The position numbers were made by a program, and so were the translations under genes. From an uncultured Drancourtella sp. (GTDB taxonomy: Bacteria; Bacillota; Clostridia; Lachnospirales; Lachnospiraceae): a stretch of 64,000 nt of DNA. The notes below the pieces were generated by a model. That model was given only the letters and a program-made list of their open reading frames with translations, ran no database searches and was not told the origin of the DNA. This document shows positions 53,416 to 61,934 of this stretch, in pieces; positions within the stretch are counted from its first letter, which is position 1, and each line of letters begins with the position of its first letter. The stretch is taken from positions 1 to 64,000 of the forward strand of contig CALFLL010000015.1 of assembly GCA_937880845.1 (NCBI GenBank). Reading direction: 5' to 3'.

Positions 53416-55140
53416 CTACATCCATATAGACAGATGTTCTGCGATTGGTCCTAATGCCAATGCCGGCAAGAAGGTAAGTGCGGCAAAAATGTAAACAAAG
53501 AATACAACAAGAATTGCAAAAAATGCATTGTTTGTCTTCAATGTACCAACTGTTTCATTTACCGTTTTCTTCTTTAATAAGGAACCTGCAATCGCAAGCT
53601 GTGCAATAATTGCAATATATCTTCCAAAGAACATAGCAAGTCCTGCCGTCACATTCCAGAATACAGAGTTATCTGCAAGTCCTTCAAATCCGGAACCATT
53701 GTTTGCTGCGGAAGAAGCATATTCATATAATACCTGTGACAATCCATGGAAATCCGGGTTGGTGATTCCTGCCAGACCTCCTGAAGTTGAAACCGCAAGA
53801 GCAGAAAATCCTAAGATCAAAAGTGGATGTACAATCAGTACGATTGCTACCAGTTTCATTTCTGTACCTTCGATTTTCTTACCAAGATATTCCGGCGTAC
53901 GTCCGATCATCAGACCACAGAGGAATACCGCCAGGATGACGTACATGATAATGTTCATCAAACCTACACCTTTTCCACCGAATACACAGTTCAACATCAT
54001 ATGAAGAAGCGGAACCATTCCACCAAGTGGTGTCAGTGTATCATGCATATTGTTAACCGTACCTGTTGTAAATGATGTTGTTGTTGTTGTAAACAGTGCC
54101 GATTGTGCAATTCCAAATCGCACTTCTTTTCCTTCCATACTTCCCATATCCTGGCTGATTCCGACATCTCCAAGGATTGGGTTTCCCGCTGATTCTGCTG
54201 TATAGCAAATTGTAAGTCCTACAAGGAACAAAACAGCCATTGCTGCAAAAACAACTGCTCCCTGTCTTCCGATGATACCTTTTGATCCGGCTTTGATCTT
54301 TGCCTGATCTTTCTTCGCATCTCTCATCATAAGACCAAAAGTAATGACACAAGCACCCGGAAGAACCATCATAGAGAGAAGTTCTGCAATATTAGATATG
54401 ATCGTTGGGTTTTCAAGTGGTGTACTTGAGTTCGCTCCCAGGAAACCTCCTCCGTTTGTACCGAGGTGTTTGATGGATTCCAGTGCCGCGATCGGTCCCA
54501 TTGCGATATCCTGAAGCGTTCCTTCGATTGTATGTATCGTCTTATTTGCATCAAATGTCTGAGGTACTCCCTGCCAAATAAGAATCAAACCTACAATGAT
54601 TGATAACGGAAGAAGAATTCTTGTAATGCAACGAACTAAATCTGCATAAAAGTTTCCAAGATCTTTTCTTTTTCCTGCAAGTCCACGACAGAATGCCATG
54701 CAAGCTGCATATCCACTTGCTGCAGATGTAAACATCATGAAAATGATGACTGTCATCTGGCTTAAATAAGACAATCCAGATTCTCCTGAATAGTGCTGCA
54801 GGTTTGTATTAGTCATAAAGCTGATGATCGTATTAAAGGAAAGGGAGCCTTCCATTCCTCCGATTCCGTTTGGATTCAGGAAAAGCAATCCCTGAATTCT
54901 AAGGATAAGGTATCCTACAAAAACCATTACCGCATTTGTCAAAAGAAGGCTGAGTCCATATTTTTTCCAATTCATTCCTTCATCTGCTTTAATACGGCAG
55001 ATTTTATAAATTCCATGATCCAATTTATTGAAAACCGGATCCGCAAATGTTTTTTGATAAGTCGTAATATGATACATATAGCGTCCAAGCGGGATAATAA
55101 GTATCAAAAATAAAATTAATGTCAATGCTATTTGAAGCAT
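53416..55140 (-). CDS. kdpA: Potassium-transporting ATPase subunit A
   Basis: Channel-like K-binding subunit of the Kdp pump, related to TrkH. The 574-residue protein has about ten membrane helices and four pore loops with the expected Gly residues (NTNLQHYSGESGLS, GTNGGGFLGANSS, TTTSFTTGTVNNMHD, NNGSGFEGL). It is preceded by a 34-residue KdpF-like peptide and heads the ABC gene order. AGGGATTACGAT precedes the ATG. Confidence 0.97.
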   Translation of the reverse strand: MLQIALTLILFLILIIPLGRYMYHITTYQKTFADPVFNKLDHGIYKICRIKADEGMNWKKYGLSLLLTNAVMVFVGYLILRIQGLLFLNPNGIGGMEGSLSFNTIISFMTNTNLQHYSGESGLSYLSQMTVIIFMMFTSAASGYAACMAFCRGLAGKRKDLGNFYADLVRCITRILLPLSIIVGLILIWQGVPQTFDANKTIHTIEGTLQDIAMGPIAALESIKHLGTNGGGFLGANSSTPLENPTIISNIAELLSMMVLPGACVITFGLMMRDAKKDQAKIKAGSKGIIGRQGAVVFAAMAVLFLVGLTICYTAESAGNPILGDVGISQDMGSMEGKEVRFGIAQSALFTTTTTSFTTGTVNNMHDTLTPLGGMVPLLHMMLNCVFGGKGVGLMNIIMYVILAVFLCGLMIGRTPEYLGKKIEGTEMKLVAIVLIVHPLLILGFSALAVSTSGGLAGITNPDFHGLSQVLYEYASSAANNGSGFEGLADNSVFWNVTAGLAMFFGRYIAIIAQLAIAGSLLKKKTVNETVGTLKTNNAFFAILVVFFVYIFAALTFLPALALGPIAEHLSIWM

Positions 55141-55175
55141 ATCGTAATCCCTCCATTCGTGTTGTTTCTCAACGT

Positions 55176-55280
55176 TTATTTTTTATCCGCTTTATTAACC
55201 TGCTTCTCGCACCAGTCTGCGAAAACCTTTATCAGACCAAAGCATATGAGCAGTGTTGCTATCATACACAGATCCATCAT
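55176..55280 (-). CDS. KdpF-like 34-residue membrane peptide
   Basis: A short open frame with one hydrophobic segment (MMDLCMIATLLICFGLIKVF) and a charged tail (ADWCEKQVNKADKK), located 35 bases before kdpA. GGGAGGG lies about 12 bases before the double ATG, so either Met could be used. KdpF in E. coli is a 29-residue single-helix peptide encoded immediately before kdpA that stabilises the complex. Size, topology and position match, although the sequence itself is not recognisably KdpF. I infer a KdpF role. Confidence 0.7.
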   Translation of the reverse strand: MMDLCMIATLLICFGLIKVFADWCEKQVNKADKK

Positions 55281-55314
55281 CTTCCATTCCCTCCCATTCG
55301 CTTGATGATTCCAT

Positions 55315-55379
55315 ATTCTAACACCAAAAGTCTAAAAATAGTGTTAAATAGAAAGTGAGTTGTATAAATATTATGTTAA
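55315..55379 (-). promoter_or_regulatory. kdp promoter region with tandem direct repeats
   Basis: On the minus strand TTAACATAATATTTATAC (55362-55379) and TTAACACTATTTTTAGAC (55330-55347) are 14 of 18 identical and start 32 bases apart, about three helical turns. The second covers the place of a -35 element that is otherwise poor, before the candidate -10 TAGAAT (55315-55320). This layout suits activation by an OmpR-type regulator such as KdpE. Binding is inferred. Confidence 0.5.
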
Positions 55380-55410
55380 TGAAATTTTTCTTTGTTTATT
55401 CCGTACAAAA

Positions 55411-55442
55411 AAGTGCTCAAATCAAAAAAGATTTGAGCACTT
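55411..55442. terminator. Bidirectional terminator after the SASP gene
   Basis: A perfect 13-base stem AAGTGCTCAAATC/GATTTGAGCACTT with T runs on both strands. It ends the spore-protein transcript and insulates the kdp operon downstream. Confidence 0.9.
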
Positions 55443-55474
55443 TTACTTGTTTTTTTCTTCTGTTTTGCCGGAGT

Positions 55475-55681
55475 TTATTTACCAGCCATCTGTTTTTCCT
55501 GTTCTTCAATCATTTTCTTGACCATATAACCACCAACAGATCCGTTCTGTCTGGAAGTGAGATCTCCGTTGTATCCGTCTGTTAACGGAACTCCAAGTTC
55601 ACTTGCTACCTCATATTTAAATTTGTCTAAAGCACCTTTTGCTTCTGGTACGGCTGCTTTATTAGATGAACGATTTGTCAT
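55475..55681 (-). CDS. Alpha/beta-type small acid-soluble spore protein
   Basis: A 68-residue DNA-binding protein of the dormant spore core. The family signatures are FKYEVASELGV, which contains the germination protease site (cleavage at E-(V/L)A), and LTSRQNGSVGGYMVKKMI near the C-terminus. It protects spore DNA and is degraded at outgrowth. It has a strong AAGGAGG site and its own terminator. Expression from sigma-G is expected for the family; I did not find a convincing sigma-G promoter in the 54-base gap to recG. Confidence 0.97.
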   Translation of the reverse strand: MTNRSSNKAAVPEAKGALDKFKYEVASELGVPLTDGYNGDLTSRQNGSVGGYMVKKMIEEQEKQMAGK

Positions 55682-55735
55682 GATAATATCCTCCTTTATC
55701 GTTTTGTGTTTTTTCTTTGTAACTATTTGTTACAC

Positions 55736-57757
55736 TCATAGTATATGGATATTCTCACGATTTACTCTGGTAAATACTGGATATTTTTTTACTTCTTCCA
55801 TCTTTGCCGCCTCCGCTGCCTTTTGCAGGATCGATGCATCCTGAAAGACATCTCCGAGTTTAAATTCCAGCAGGCCACTTTGCCGAATCCCGAACAAATC
55901 CCCCGGCCCTCTTAATTTCAGATCCTCATTTGCAATATAAAATCCGTCATTAGAATGGTTCAAGATTTCCAGCCGTTTTTTTGTTTCTTTTGCTTTTGAT
56001 GCCGTCATAAAAATGCAATAAGACTGATATCTTCCACGTCCTACTCTTCCACGAAGCTGATGAAGCTGAGCAAGTCCGAACCGTTCCGCATTTTCTACCA
56101 TCATGACAGTTGCATTTGGCACATTAATACCCACCTCTATAACCGTTGTAGAAACAAGGATTTGTATCCGTCCTTTGGCAAATCGCTCCATGATGTCATC
56201 TTTTTCTGCCTGTTTCATTTTCCCGTGAAGATAGGAAACCGTAATGTCTTCTCCCATTTCTTCCGAAAGCATCGTAGCATAGTCAATCACATTTTCCGCT
56301 TCCATTGCCTCGCTTTCTTCTACCATCGGACAGATCACATAACACTGTCGTCCTTCTTTTACCTGTTGTTTCATAAAACGATATGCCGTCTTTCTGTATC
56401 CTGTGTCAACCACACAATTTTTAATGGGAAGTCTGTTTTTCGGAAGCTCATCAATGACGGACAAATCCATATCGCCATATAAAATAATCGCAAGTGTCCT
56501 TGGAATCGGCGTGGCACTCATAACAAGAATATGGGGCGTATTTCCTTTATTTGCCAGAGCCTCTCTCTGTCTGACACCAAAGCGATGCTGTTCATCTGTA
56601 ATGACCAGTCCCAGATTATGATAAATAACTTTTTCTTGAATCAATGCATGGGTACCGACAATAATATCCGCTTCCCCACGTTCGATTCTTTTGTATGCCT
56701 CTCTTCTTTCCTTTGCCTTCATAGAACCGGTCAAAAGTTCCGCCTGAAACGGCATTTTATAAGTTTCAAGTATTTTCTTTATTTCCTGATAATGCTGTTT
56801 TGCAAGAACTTCTGTCGGTGCCATCATCGCTCCTTGATATCCATTGTAAACAATGAGAAGAAGTGCAAGAACGGCTACAATGGTCTTTCCTGAGCCCACA
56901 TCTCCCTGCACCAGTCTGGACATGGTATACGTGCCTTTCATATTTTCCTTGATCTCACCCCATACCCTTTTCTGAGCCTTTGTCAATTCATAAGGAAGCT
57001 TTTGAAGAAACTGATCCACTTCCCGGCGTTCTGTCACAGGACAGGTATTAATACTGTTTTCTTTCTCTTCTTTCATCTGCTGAAGAGCCAAAATAAAAGA
57101 CAAAAATTCTTCAAATACCAAACGTTCTCTGGCTGTCATAAGCATTTGTTTATCTTTCGGAAAATGAATTCCTTCCATAGCATAGTTATATTCACAAAGA
57201 TAGTATTTTTTTCTTATGCTTTCCGGTAATGATTCCTTTTGAAGATCCAGATGATTCAATGCTTCTTTTACCGCTTTCATGATTGTCTGATTCGTAAGTC
57301 CCGCTGTCAGAGAATATAACGGCTGCAAAGTATCTTTCTTTTCTTCATATTTTTCTGCAGGATTGAACAGCTCCGGATGTTCCATAATCAGAATTCCTTT
57401 TTTTTCTGTAATCCTGCCTCTTACAATGATCTCCATACCGTTTCTTAAAACATTTTTCAAAAACGGCATGCGAAACCATACCACTTTCAATATTCCTGTA
57501 AGATCCTTTACATATATCGTGGTAATCTGAAGTTTTCTGTTTGGTGAGACCTGTACATTTCCAAATATAATTCCTCTCACAGCTGCAACACTTCCGTCGG
57601 CAACCTCTCCTATGGGAATCGGTTCTTCATATTGATCGTATCCTCTCGGATAATAGCGAATCAGATCTCCTACCGTGAAAATCCCTGTTTTTTGAAGCAA
57701 CGCTTCCGTTTTCTCTCCTATTCCTTTAATTCCCCTGACCGGTGAATATTCATTCAT
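55736..57757 (-). CDS. recG: ATP-dependent DNA helicase RecG
   Basis: Remodels stalled replication forks and branch-migrates Holliday junctions. The 673-residue protein has an N-terminal wedge/OB domain and helicase motifs: Walker A QGDVGSGKT (near residue 285), DEQHRFG in place of DEAD/H, SATPIPRTLA and the C-terminal QLRGRVGRG. It follows the yloV-type gene, as in Bacillus, with a hairpin between them. Confidence 0.97.
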   Translation of the reverse strand: MNEYSPVRGIKGIGEKTEALLQKTGIFTVGDLIRYYPRGYDQYEEPIPIGEVADGSVAAVRGIIFGNVQVSPNRKLQITTIYVKDLTGILKVVWFRMPFLKNVLRNGMEIIVRGRITEKKGILIMEHPELFNPAEKYEEKKDTLQPLYSLTAGLTNQTIMKAVKEALNHLDLQKESLPESIRKKYYLCEYNYAMEGIHFPKDKQMLMTARERLVFEEFLSFILALQQMKEEKENSINTCPVTERREVDQFLQKLPYELTKAQKRVWGEIKENMKGTYTMSRLVQGDVGSGKTIVAVLALLLIVYNGYQGAMMAPTEVLAKQHYQEIKKILETYKMPFQAELLTGSMKAKERREAYKRIERGEADIIVGTHALIQEKVIYHNLGLVITDEQHRFGVRQREALANKGNTPHILVMSATPIPRTLAIILYGDMDLSVIDELPKNRLPIKNCVVDTGYRKTAYRFMKQQVKEGRQCYVICPMVEESEAMEAENVIDYATMLSEEMGEDITVSYLHGKMKQAEKDDIMERFAKGRIQILVSTTVIEVGINVPNATVMMVENAERFGLAQLHQLRGRVGRGRYQSYCIFMTASKAKETKKRLEILNHSNDGFYIANEDLKLRGPGDLFGIRQSGLLEFKLGDVFQDASILQKAAEAAKMEEVKKYPVFTRVNRENIHIL

Positions 57758-57794
57758 GTCTGTTTCCTTTCTGTTTTCTTCTTTAAATAAAAGA

Positions 57795-57818
57795 AGAGGA
57801 TACTAAAACGTATCCTCT
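57795..57818 (-). terminator. Hairpin between the fakA-like gene and recG
   Basis: An AGAGGATAC/GTATCCTCT stem is followed on the minus strand by TCTTTTATTT. It may terminate or attenuate transcription into recG. Confidence 0.65.
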
Positions 57819-57823
57819 CATTT

Positions 57824-59476
57824 TTACTCCACAGCCATAACATAATAGTAAATCGGCTGTCCGCCAAAGTGTGCATCAATATCCATATCCGGATATGTTG
57901 CTTCAATCTCTTCAACAAACCGATCTGCTTCTTCCTGCGGAATATCTTCTCCATAATAAATACTGATTAGCTCGGAATCTTCTGTCACAAGCTCTTTGAT
58001 CAAATCTTTTGCCGTATCGCTGATGGATGTACCGACTGAAAGAATACCGGCATCTCCGATTCCCATGATATCTCCTTCATGGATTTCTTTGTTGTCAATC
58101 TTTGTATCTCTTACTGCGTAAGTAACCTGCCCTGTCTTTACTGTCCGGATTACTTCCAGCATCGTTTCTTCATTTGTATCTGCATCTGCTTCCGGAAGAT
58201 AATTAATCACTGCCGTAATTCCCTGAGGCACGGTCTTGGTTGGGATTACGATGATCTTTTTGTCTTTTGTCAGGCTTTTTGCCTGATTTGCTGCAAGTAC
58301 GATATTTTTATTATTCGGAAGGATAAAAATCGTATCCGCATTAACATGATCAATCGCCGTCAACATATCATCCGTACTTGGATTCATCGTCTGACCACCC
58401 TCGATAATATAGTCAACTCCCAGTTCTCTGAAGATTTCATTAAGCCCCTCTCCAATGGATACTGCAACAAAGCCGACCGGTTTTCGAGGTTCTTTCTTTT
58501 TCTGCTCTTCTGCCTTTTTCTGTGCATTCTGAATTACTCTTTCATGATGTTCTTCGCGCATATTGTCAATCTTCATACGGGTCAGCTGTCCATAAGTCAA
58601 TGCCTTCTGGATAGCAAGTCCCGGATCATTGGTATGAACATGCACCTTTACAACTTCGTCATCTGCTACACATACGATAGAATCTCCGATGGATTCCAGA
58701 TATCCTTTAAACAATTCCTCATCCTTTTCTGTAAATTCCTTTTCGGCAAGAATGATAAACTCTGTACAATACCCGAATTTGATATCCGTTTCCTGTACCG
58801 GTGCCGGTGATGTCTTAACAGATACTTTGGCCGGCTCAATAGATGAATAATCAATTTCTTTTCCAAGGAATGCGTCATATGCACCTTTTAATACTTCCAG
58901 AAGTCCCTGTCCACCGGAATCCACAACTCCCGCTTCCTTTAATACCGGAAGCATGTCCGGTGTACGGTTCAGCACTTCCTGTGCATGTTCCAAAATCTTC
59001 GGAAAAATCTTTTCAAGATCATCTGATTCAAATGCAAGTTCCTCAGCTCTTTCGGCAATCGCTCTTGCAACTGTAAGGATCGTTCCTTCTTTCGGCTTCA
59101 TAACGGCCTTGTAAGCCGTTTCCTTTGCTCTGATGCAGGCTGCCGCTATCTTGGATGCATCGATTTCGGTTTCATCTTGGATAGACTTTGTAAATCCTCT
59201 TAAAAGCTGAGAAAGAATAACGCCTGAATTTCCTCTTGCTCCTCTTAAAGAACCACCGGAAATAGCTTTTGCCAATTCTTTCATTCCCGGATTTTCCAGT
59301 GCTCGTACTTCTTTTGCCGCTGCCATAATCGTCATAGACATATTTGTACCTGTATCTCCATCCGGAACCGGAAAGACATTCAATTCATTAATGTACTCTT
59401 TCTTTGCCTCAATATTCTGTGCGCCTGCCAGAAACATCTTCGCAAGCATCTGTGCATTTATCGTTTTTATAGCCAC
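57824..59476 (-). CDS. YloV/FakA-type DhaL-domain kinase
   Basis: A 550-residue protein with an N-terminal DhaL (DAK2) domain (about 1-200). The segments NVFPVPDGDTGTNMS and GARGNSGVILSQL carry the ADP/Mg-binding residues. It is followed by the middle and C-terminal domains of fatty-acid kinase FakA (about 225-550). FakA phosphorylates fatty acids bound to a FakB (DegV-type) protein for phospholipid synthesis; no fakB gene is in the window. The start is GTG after GGGAGG. It is preceded by an Asp23-family gene, the same order as in Bacillus (yloU-yloV). Confidence 0.9.
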   Translation of the reverse strand: MAIKTINAQMLAKMFLAGAQNIEAKKEYINELNVFPVPDGDTGTNMSMTIMAAAKEVRALENPGMKELAKAISGGSLRGARGNSGVILSQLLRGFTKSIQDETEIDASKIAAACIRAKETAYKAVMKPKEGTILTVARAIAERAEELAFESDDLEKIFPKILEHAQEVLNRTPDMLPVLKEAGVVDSGGQGLLEVLKGAYDAFLGKEIDYSSIEPAKVSVKTSPAPVQETDIKFGYCTEFIILAEKEFTEKDEELFKGYLESIGDSIVCVADDEVVKVHVHTNDPGLAIQKALTYGQLTRMKIDNMREEHHERVIQNAQKKAEEQKKKEPRKPVGFVAVSIGEGLNEIFRELGVDYIIEGGQTMNPSTDDMLTAIDHVNADTIFILPNNKNIVLAANQAKSLTKDKKIIVIPTKTVPQGITAVINYLPEADADTNEETMLEVIRTVKTGQVTYAVRDTKIDNKEIHEGDIMGIGDAGILSVGTSISDTAKDLIKELVTEDSELISIYYGEDIPQEEADRFVEEIEATYPDMDIDAHFGGQPIYYYVMAVE

Positions 59477-59495
59477 CTTTAAGTTCCTCCCTGTA

Positions 59496-59855
59496 TTAAT
59501 CGATCACGCGAACGCCTTCTATATAGATATTGATCTTATCTACCGGCATACCCGCAAATTCTTCGACTTTATATTTCACATTACTGATCAAATTATCCGT
59601 AACCGCTGAAATGCTGACCCCATATGATACGATCACATGAAAATCAAGGCGGATTCTATTGTCATCTGTAATTTCAACATGGATTCCATGAGTAAGACTG
59701 TCTTTCTTCAGCAATCTTACAAGACCGTCTTTCATATTAACTGCTGCCATCCCAACAATGCCAAAACATCCTACTGCTACGGAACCTGCATATTTTGCAA
59801 TGACTTCCGGGGAAACTGTAACAATTCCAAAATCTGTACTCATGCTTCCTTTCAT
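59496..59855 (-). CDS. Asp23/Gls24 family envelope stress protein (YloU-like)
   Basis: A 119-residue protein of the alkaline-shock family, with the typical GIVTVSPEVIAKYAG start and YGVSISAVTDNLISNVKYKVE middle. Members associate with the membrane and affect envelope homeostasis, but the precise role is unknown. I chose the ATG of MKGSMSTD, since GGAGG lies 7 bases upstream; a GTG at 59870 within that site is not a plausible start. It is divergent from rpmB and cotranscribed with the FakA-like gene. Confidence 0.92.
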   Translation of the reverse strand: MKGSMSTDFGIVTVSPEVIAKYAGSVAVGCFGIVGMAAVNMKDGLVRLLKKDSLTHGIHVEITDDNRIRLDFHVIVSYGVSISAVTDNLISNVKYKVEEFAGMPVDKINIYIEGVRVID

Positions 59856-59914
59856 ATCAGATACCTCCACTTCCTATATAAACTTGCTTTACCTTCGCTC
59901 ATGTATTCTGTCTT

Positions 59915-59943
59915 ATTATACCTTGTTTCCTGAGATTTTACAA
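59915..59943 (-). promoter_or_regulatory. Sigma-A promoter of the Asp23-fakA-like unit
   Basis: TTGTAA and a perfect TATAAT are separated by 17 bases on the minus strand. Confidence 0.75.
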
Positions 59944-60005
59944 CTCATTCCGTCCAGGTTCTCCGTAAAACATCAAAAAAATATTTCAAATCCTGAAAGA
60001 AGTAC

Positions 60006-60034
60006 TTGCATTTCCTAATCATATCTGATAATAT
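60006..60034 (+). promoter_or_regulatory. Sigma-A promoter of rpmB
   Basis: TTGCAT and TAATAT are separated by 17 bases. The leader of about 55 bases contains a small GTTCCT/AGGAAC hairpin before the ribosome site. Confidence 0.75.
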
Positions 60035-60095
60035 GAATAGTGTTGTGAGTTCCTATGATAAACAGGAACGAGTAAGAGCGTTAGGAGGTGCAGTC

Positions 60096-60281
60096 ATGGC
60101 TAAATGTGCTATTTGCGAAAAGGGTGCTCATTTCGGAAACAATGTAAGTCACTCTCATAGAAAAACACCAAAAATGTGGAAATCTAATGTAAAATCTGTT
60201 CGTGTTAAAACAGAAGGCGGAGCAAAGAGAATGTATGTATGTACTTCTTGCTTAAAATCCGGCAAAGTAGAAAGAGCATAA
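60096..60281 (+). CDS. rpmB: 50S ribosomal protein L28
   Basis: A 61-residue ribosomal protein. Two Cys pairs (CAIC near the N-terminus and CTSC near the C-terminus) form the zinc-binding version of L28. The segment NNVSHSHRKTPKMWKSNV is diagnostic. I use the ATG following TTAGGAGGTGCAGTC; the in-frame ATG 30 codons earlier lies inside the promoter region. Divergence from the Asp23-type gene is the usual Firmicutes order. Confidence 0.98.
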   Translation: MAKCAICEKGAHFGNNVSHSHRKTPKMWKSNVKSVRVKTEGGAKRMYVCTSCLKSGKVERA

Positions 60282-60311
60282 GTTATTTTTACATGTGAGA
60301 AGAAAATAGAA

Positions 60312-60345
60312 AGCGGTGCAGGTTCTTTAACGGATCTGTACCGTT
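60312..60345. terminator. Terminator after rpmB, probably bidirectional
   Basis: AGCGGTGCAG pairs with CTGTACCGTT (G-U pairs allowed) and is followed by TTTTTTC on the plus strand. It lies between rpmB and the convergent small membrane-peptide gene. Confidence 0.8.
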
Positions 60346-60368
60346 TTTTCTATTCCTCTCCTGCTTTT

Positions 60369-60506
60369 TTAACAACAAAAGGAAAAATATCCTAAAACCA
60401 GAAAACATCCTGCAATAACGATTCCCCAAAAAAGATTCGGCAGGAACATCATAAGAATCATCCCTGTTGCTATCATAAAACATGCAAATCCAAAAATTCT
60501 TTTCAT
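60369..60506 (-). CDS. Small 45-residue membrane protein
   Basis: An open frame on the minus strand encoding two hydrophobic stretches (FGFACFMIATGMILMMF and WGIVIAGCFLVLGYF) joined by LPNLF, with a basic start MKR and a Cys-Cys end. It looks like a helical hairpin. AGGAAA lies 5-10 bases before the ATG. It is located between gerW and the rpmB terminator. I do not recognise a named family. Coding is supported by the ribosome site, the strongly membrane-like composition, and a terminator directly downstream. Confidence 0.6.
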   Translation of the reverse strand: MKRIFGFACFMIATGMILMMFLPNLFWGIVIAGCFLVLGYFSFCC

Positions 60507-60568
60507 ACGCTTTCCTGCCGATCACTTCTTTATTCTATTTATATGTTTCGAACACCTGATTATACTCT

Positions 60569-60967
60569 TTATTTTTCTTCTTTTTTTCCTTCATCCAGAA
60601 TGTCATTTACCTCTTCTTCCGTCACCGGTTCTTCTTCTTTTGTACGGAATCTGTCTACCAAATCCGGTACCATATCAAGGATTTTTGTAATGGTATCCTG
60701 ATTTTTGATATTTACAAGTCTAGTCATACCGTTTTGGATCACAAGGACGGCACAAGGTGTCATCTTACCTCCCAGTCCCCCTGCTCCTTTTTCACTCTTT
60801 TCCGCTGCAAAAGAACCGGCACCAACCGTAAAAGATACATCCACAAGAGGAAGAATAATCGTATCCTTGATATGGATTGCTTCTCCTACTACCGTTTTTG
60901 AAGAAATCACATTGTCCATTCCGTGAAATAACGCTTCCATTGTTGATTTGAAATTATTGTCTGCCAT
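60569..60967 (-). CDS. GerW family sporulation protein (YtfJ-like)
   Basis: A 132-residue protein with the family start FKSTMEALFHGMDNVI, the VVGEAIHIKDTIILPLVDVSFTVGAG segment and a Gly-rich loop (GAGGLGGKMTPCAVLVI). GerW/YtfJ is made in sporulation and affects spore germination with L-alanine in Bacillus. The acidic C-terminal tail is normal. It is directly preceded by its usual partner, a DUF2953 protein gene, with no spacer. Confidence 0.93.
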   Translation of the reverse strand: MADNNFKSTMEALFHGMDNVISSKTVVGEAIHIKDTIILPLVDVSFTVGAGSFAAEKSEKGAGGLGGKMTPCAVLVIQNGMTRLVNIKNQDTITKILDMVPDLVDRFRTKEEEPVTEEEVNDILDEGKKEEK

Positions 60968-61933
60968 TTATTTTTCCTCCTTTTTTCTTCCTCTTCGCAT
61001 CTTCAATATTTCTTTGGCTGTCATGCGGATGTTTTTGTCCGCCAAAATTCTGATCCCGGCAAAAACCAAATGGTTTAGCCGGATATGTCCTTTCAGGTAA
61101 AGATTTCCTTTTAAAACAGCCTGTTCAAAATCAGGAATGATCTGAAGCCACTGTCCAAAAAACGGATAGATCATAGCCAGATAAGCCAGTACCTTTCCGG
61201 TATAATATGGATCTTCAAATCCGAATATGACACAACCTTCTGCTTTTCTCGGCATCCATTTGCGAAGCAGGACAAAAATCACCTTTTTTACTTTGAAAAA
61301 TGCTTTTTTATGAATTTCATTTTGAATAAATTCCTTACCTTTTTCATATATTTGCCCGATTTTGTCTTTTGTGCTTGATAATGACTTTATTTTATCACAG
61401 AATTTTTCAAAAATATAGTGCATTCTTTCTGTAAGGCTTCTCTTTTTCCGGACATTTTTTTTAAGATTTTTGTTTTTTTCTTCCTGTATTTTTTGTTTTC
61501 TTGAAACATTCTGTTTTTGTTTATCCTGTATAATGTTCTCCGACTTTTCGGATTTCTCCACCTTTTTTGATTGTTTTTCCCTTTCCGGTTCTTCCGTTTT
61601 TTCCGGTTCTTTCGGAATTGTTATTTCAATCAAATCATTTCCTGTTTCTTCGAATTCTGCCTCATCGCAAAACCTTTTCCACGCAATGTGTGCTTCCCAC
61701 TCAAAAGCCTTACCCGAAAACTGCATCCTGACGCCTACCAGATTAAAAAAATAGCCGAGCTTCGCAAATCCTGTTATTCCATTGAGATCAGAAAGATCTC
61801 CTTTGATTTTTCCTTCATACCTGACAGGGACGAACAAAAGAGTCAGGATTCCCAAAATCAGGATTCCCAATAAAACAAGAAGCAATATTCCTATTATTTT
61901 TAAAATCCATAATAAAATATGTAATACAATCAT
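60968..61933 (-). CDS. DUF2953 domain protein (YtfI-like)
   Basis: A 321-residue protein with an N-terminal membrane helix (about 2-34) followed by VPVRYEGKIKGDLSD, the DUF2953 start. A long Lys/Glu-rich insert (about 110-175), a probable coiled coil, separates this from the C-terminal part. GFEDPYYTGKVLAYLAMIYPFFG is the conserved core. The family occurs next to GerW/YtfJ in spore formers and likely acts in the same sporulation or germination step; its biochemical role is unknown. It abuts the GerW gene. Confidence 0.85.
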   Translation of the reverse strand: MIVLHILLWILKIIGILLLVLLGILILGILTLLFVPVRYEGKIKGDLSDLNGITGFAKLGYFFNLVGVRMQFSGKAFEWEAHIAWKRFCDEAEFEETGNDLIEITIPKEPEKTEEPEREKQSKKVEKSEKSENIIQDKQKQNVSRKQKIQEEKNKNLKKNVRKKRSLTERMHYIFEKFCDKIKSLSSTKDKIGQIYEKGKEFIQNEIHKKAFFKVKKVIFVLLRKWMPRKAEGCVIFGFEDPYYTGKVLAYLAMIYPFFGQWLQIIPDFEQAVLKGNLYLKGHIRLNHLVFAGIRILADKNIRMTAKEILKMRRGRKKEEK

Positions 61934-61934
61934 A

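Noticed and set aside
55682..55735. Sigma-G promoter of the SASP gene
   Set aside because: Candidate boxes (GAATA and CAAATA) have poor spacing and weak match, so I do not call it, although sigma-G control is expected for the family.
60006..60095. Extended N-terminus for ribosomal protein L28
   Set aside because: The upstream ATG lies within the promoter, and the AGGAGG site belongs to the ATG at 60096, which gives the standard L28 length.
60289..60525. A 78-codon frame on the minus strand overlapping the 45-residue membrane peptide
   Set aside because: It has no ribosome site, its composition is mixed, and it runs through the rpmB terminator. The other frame (60369-60506) is far more protein-like.
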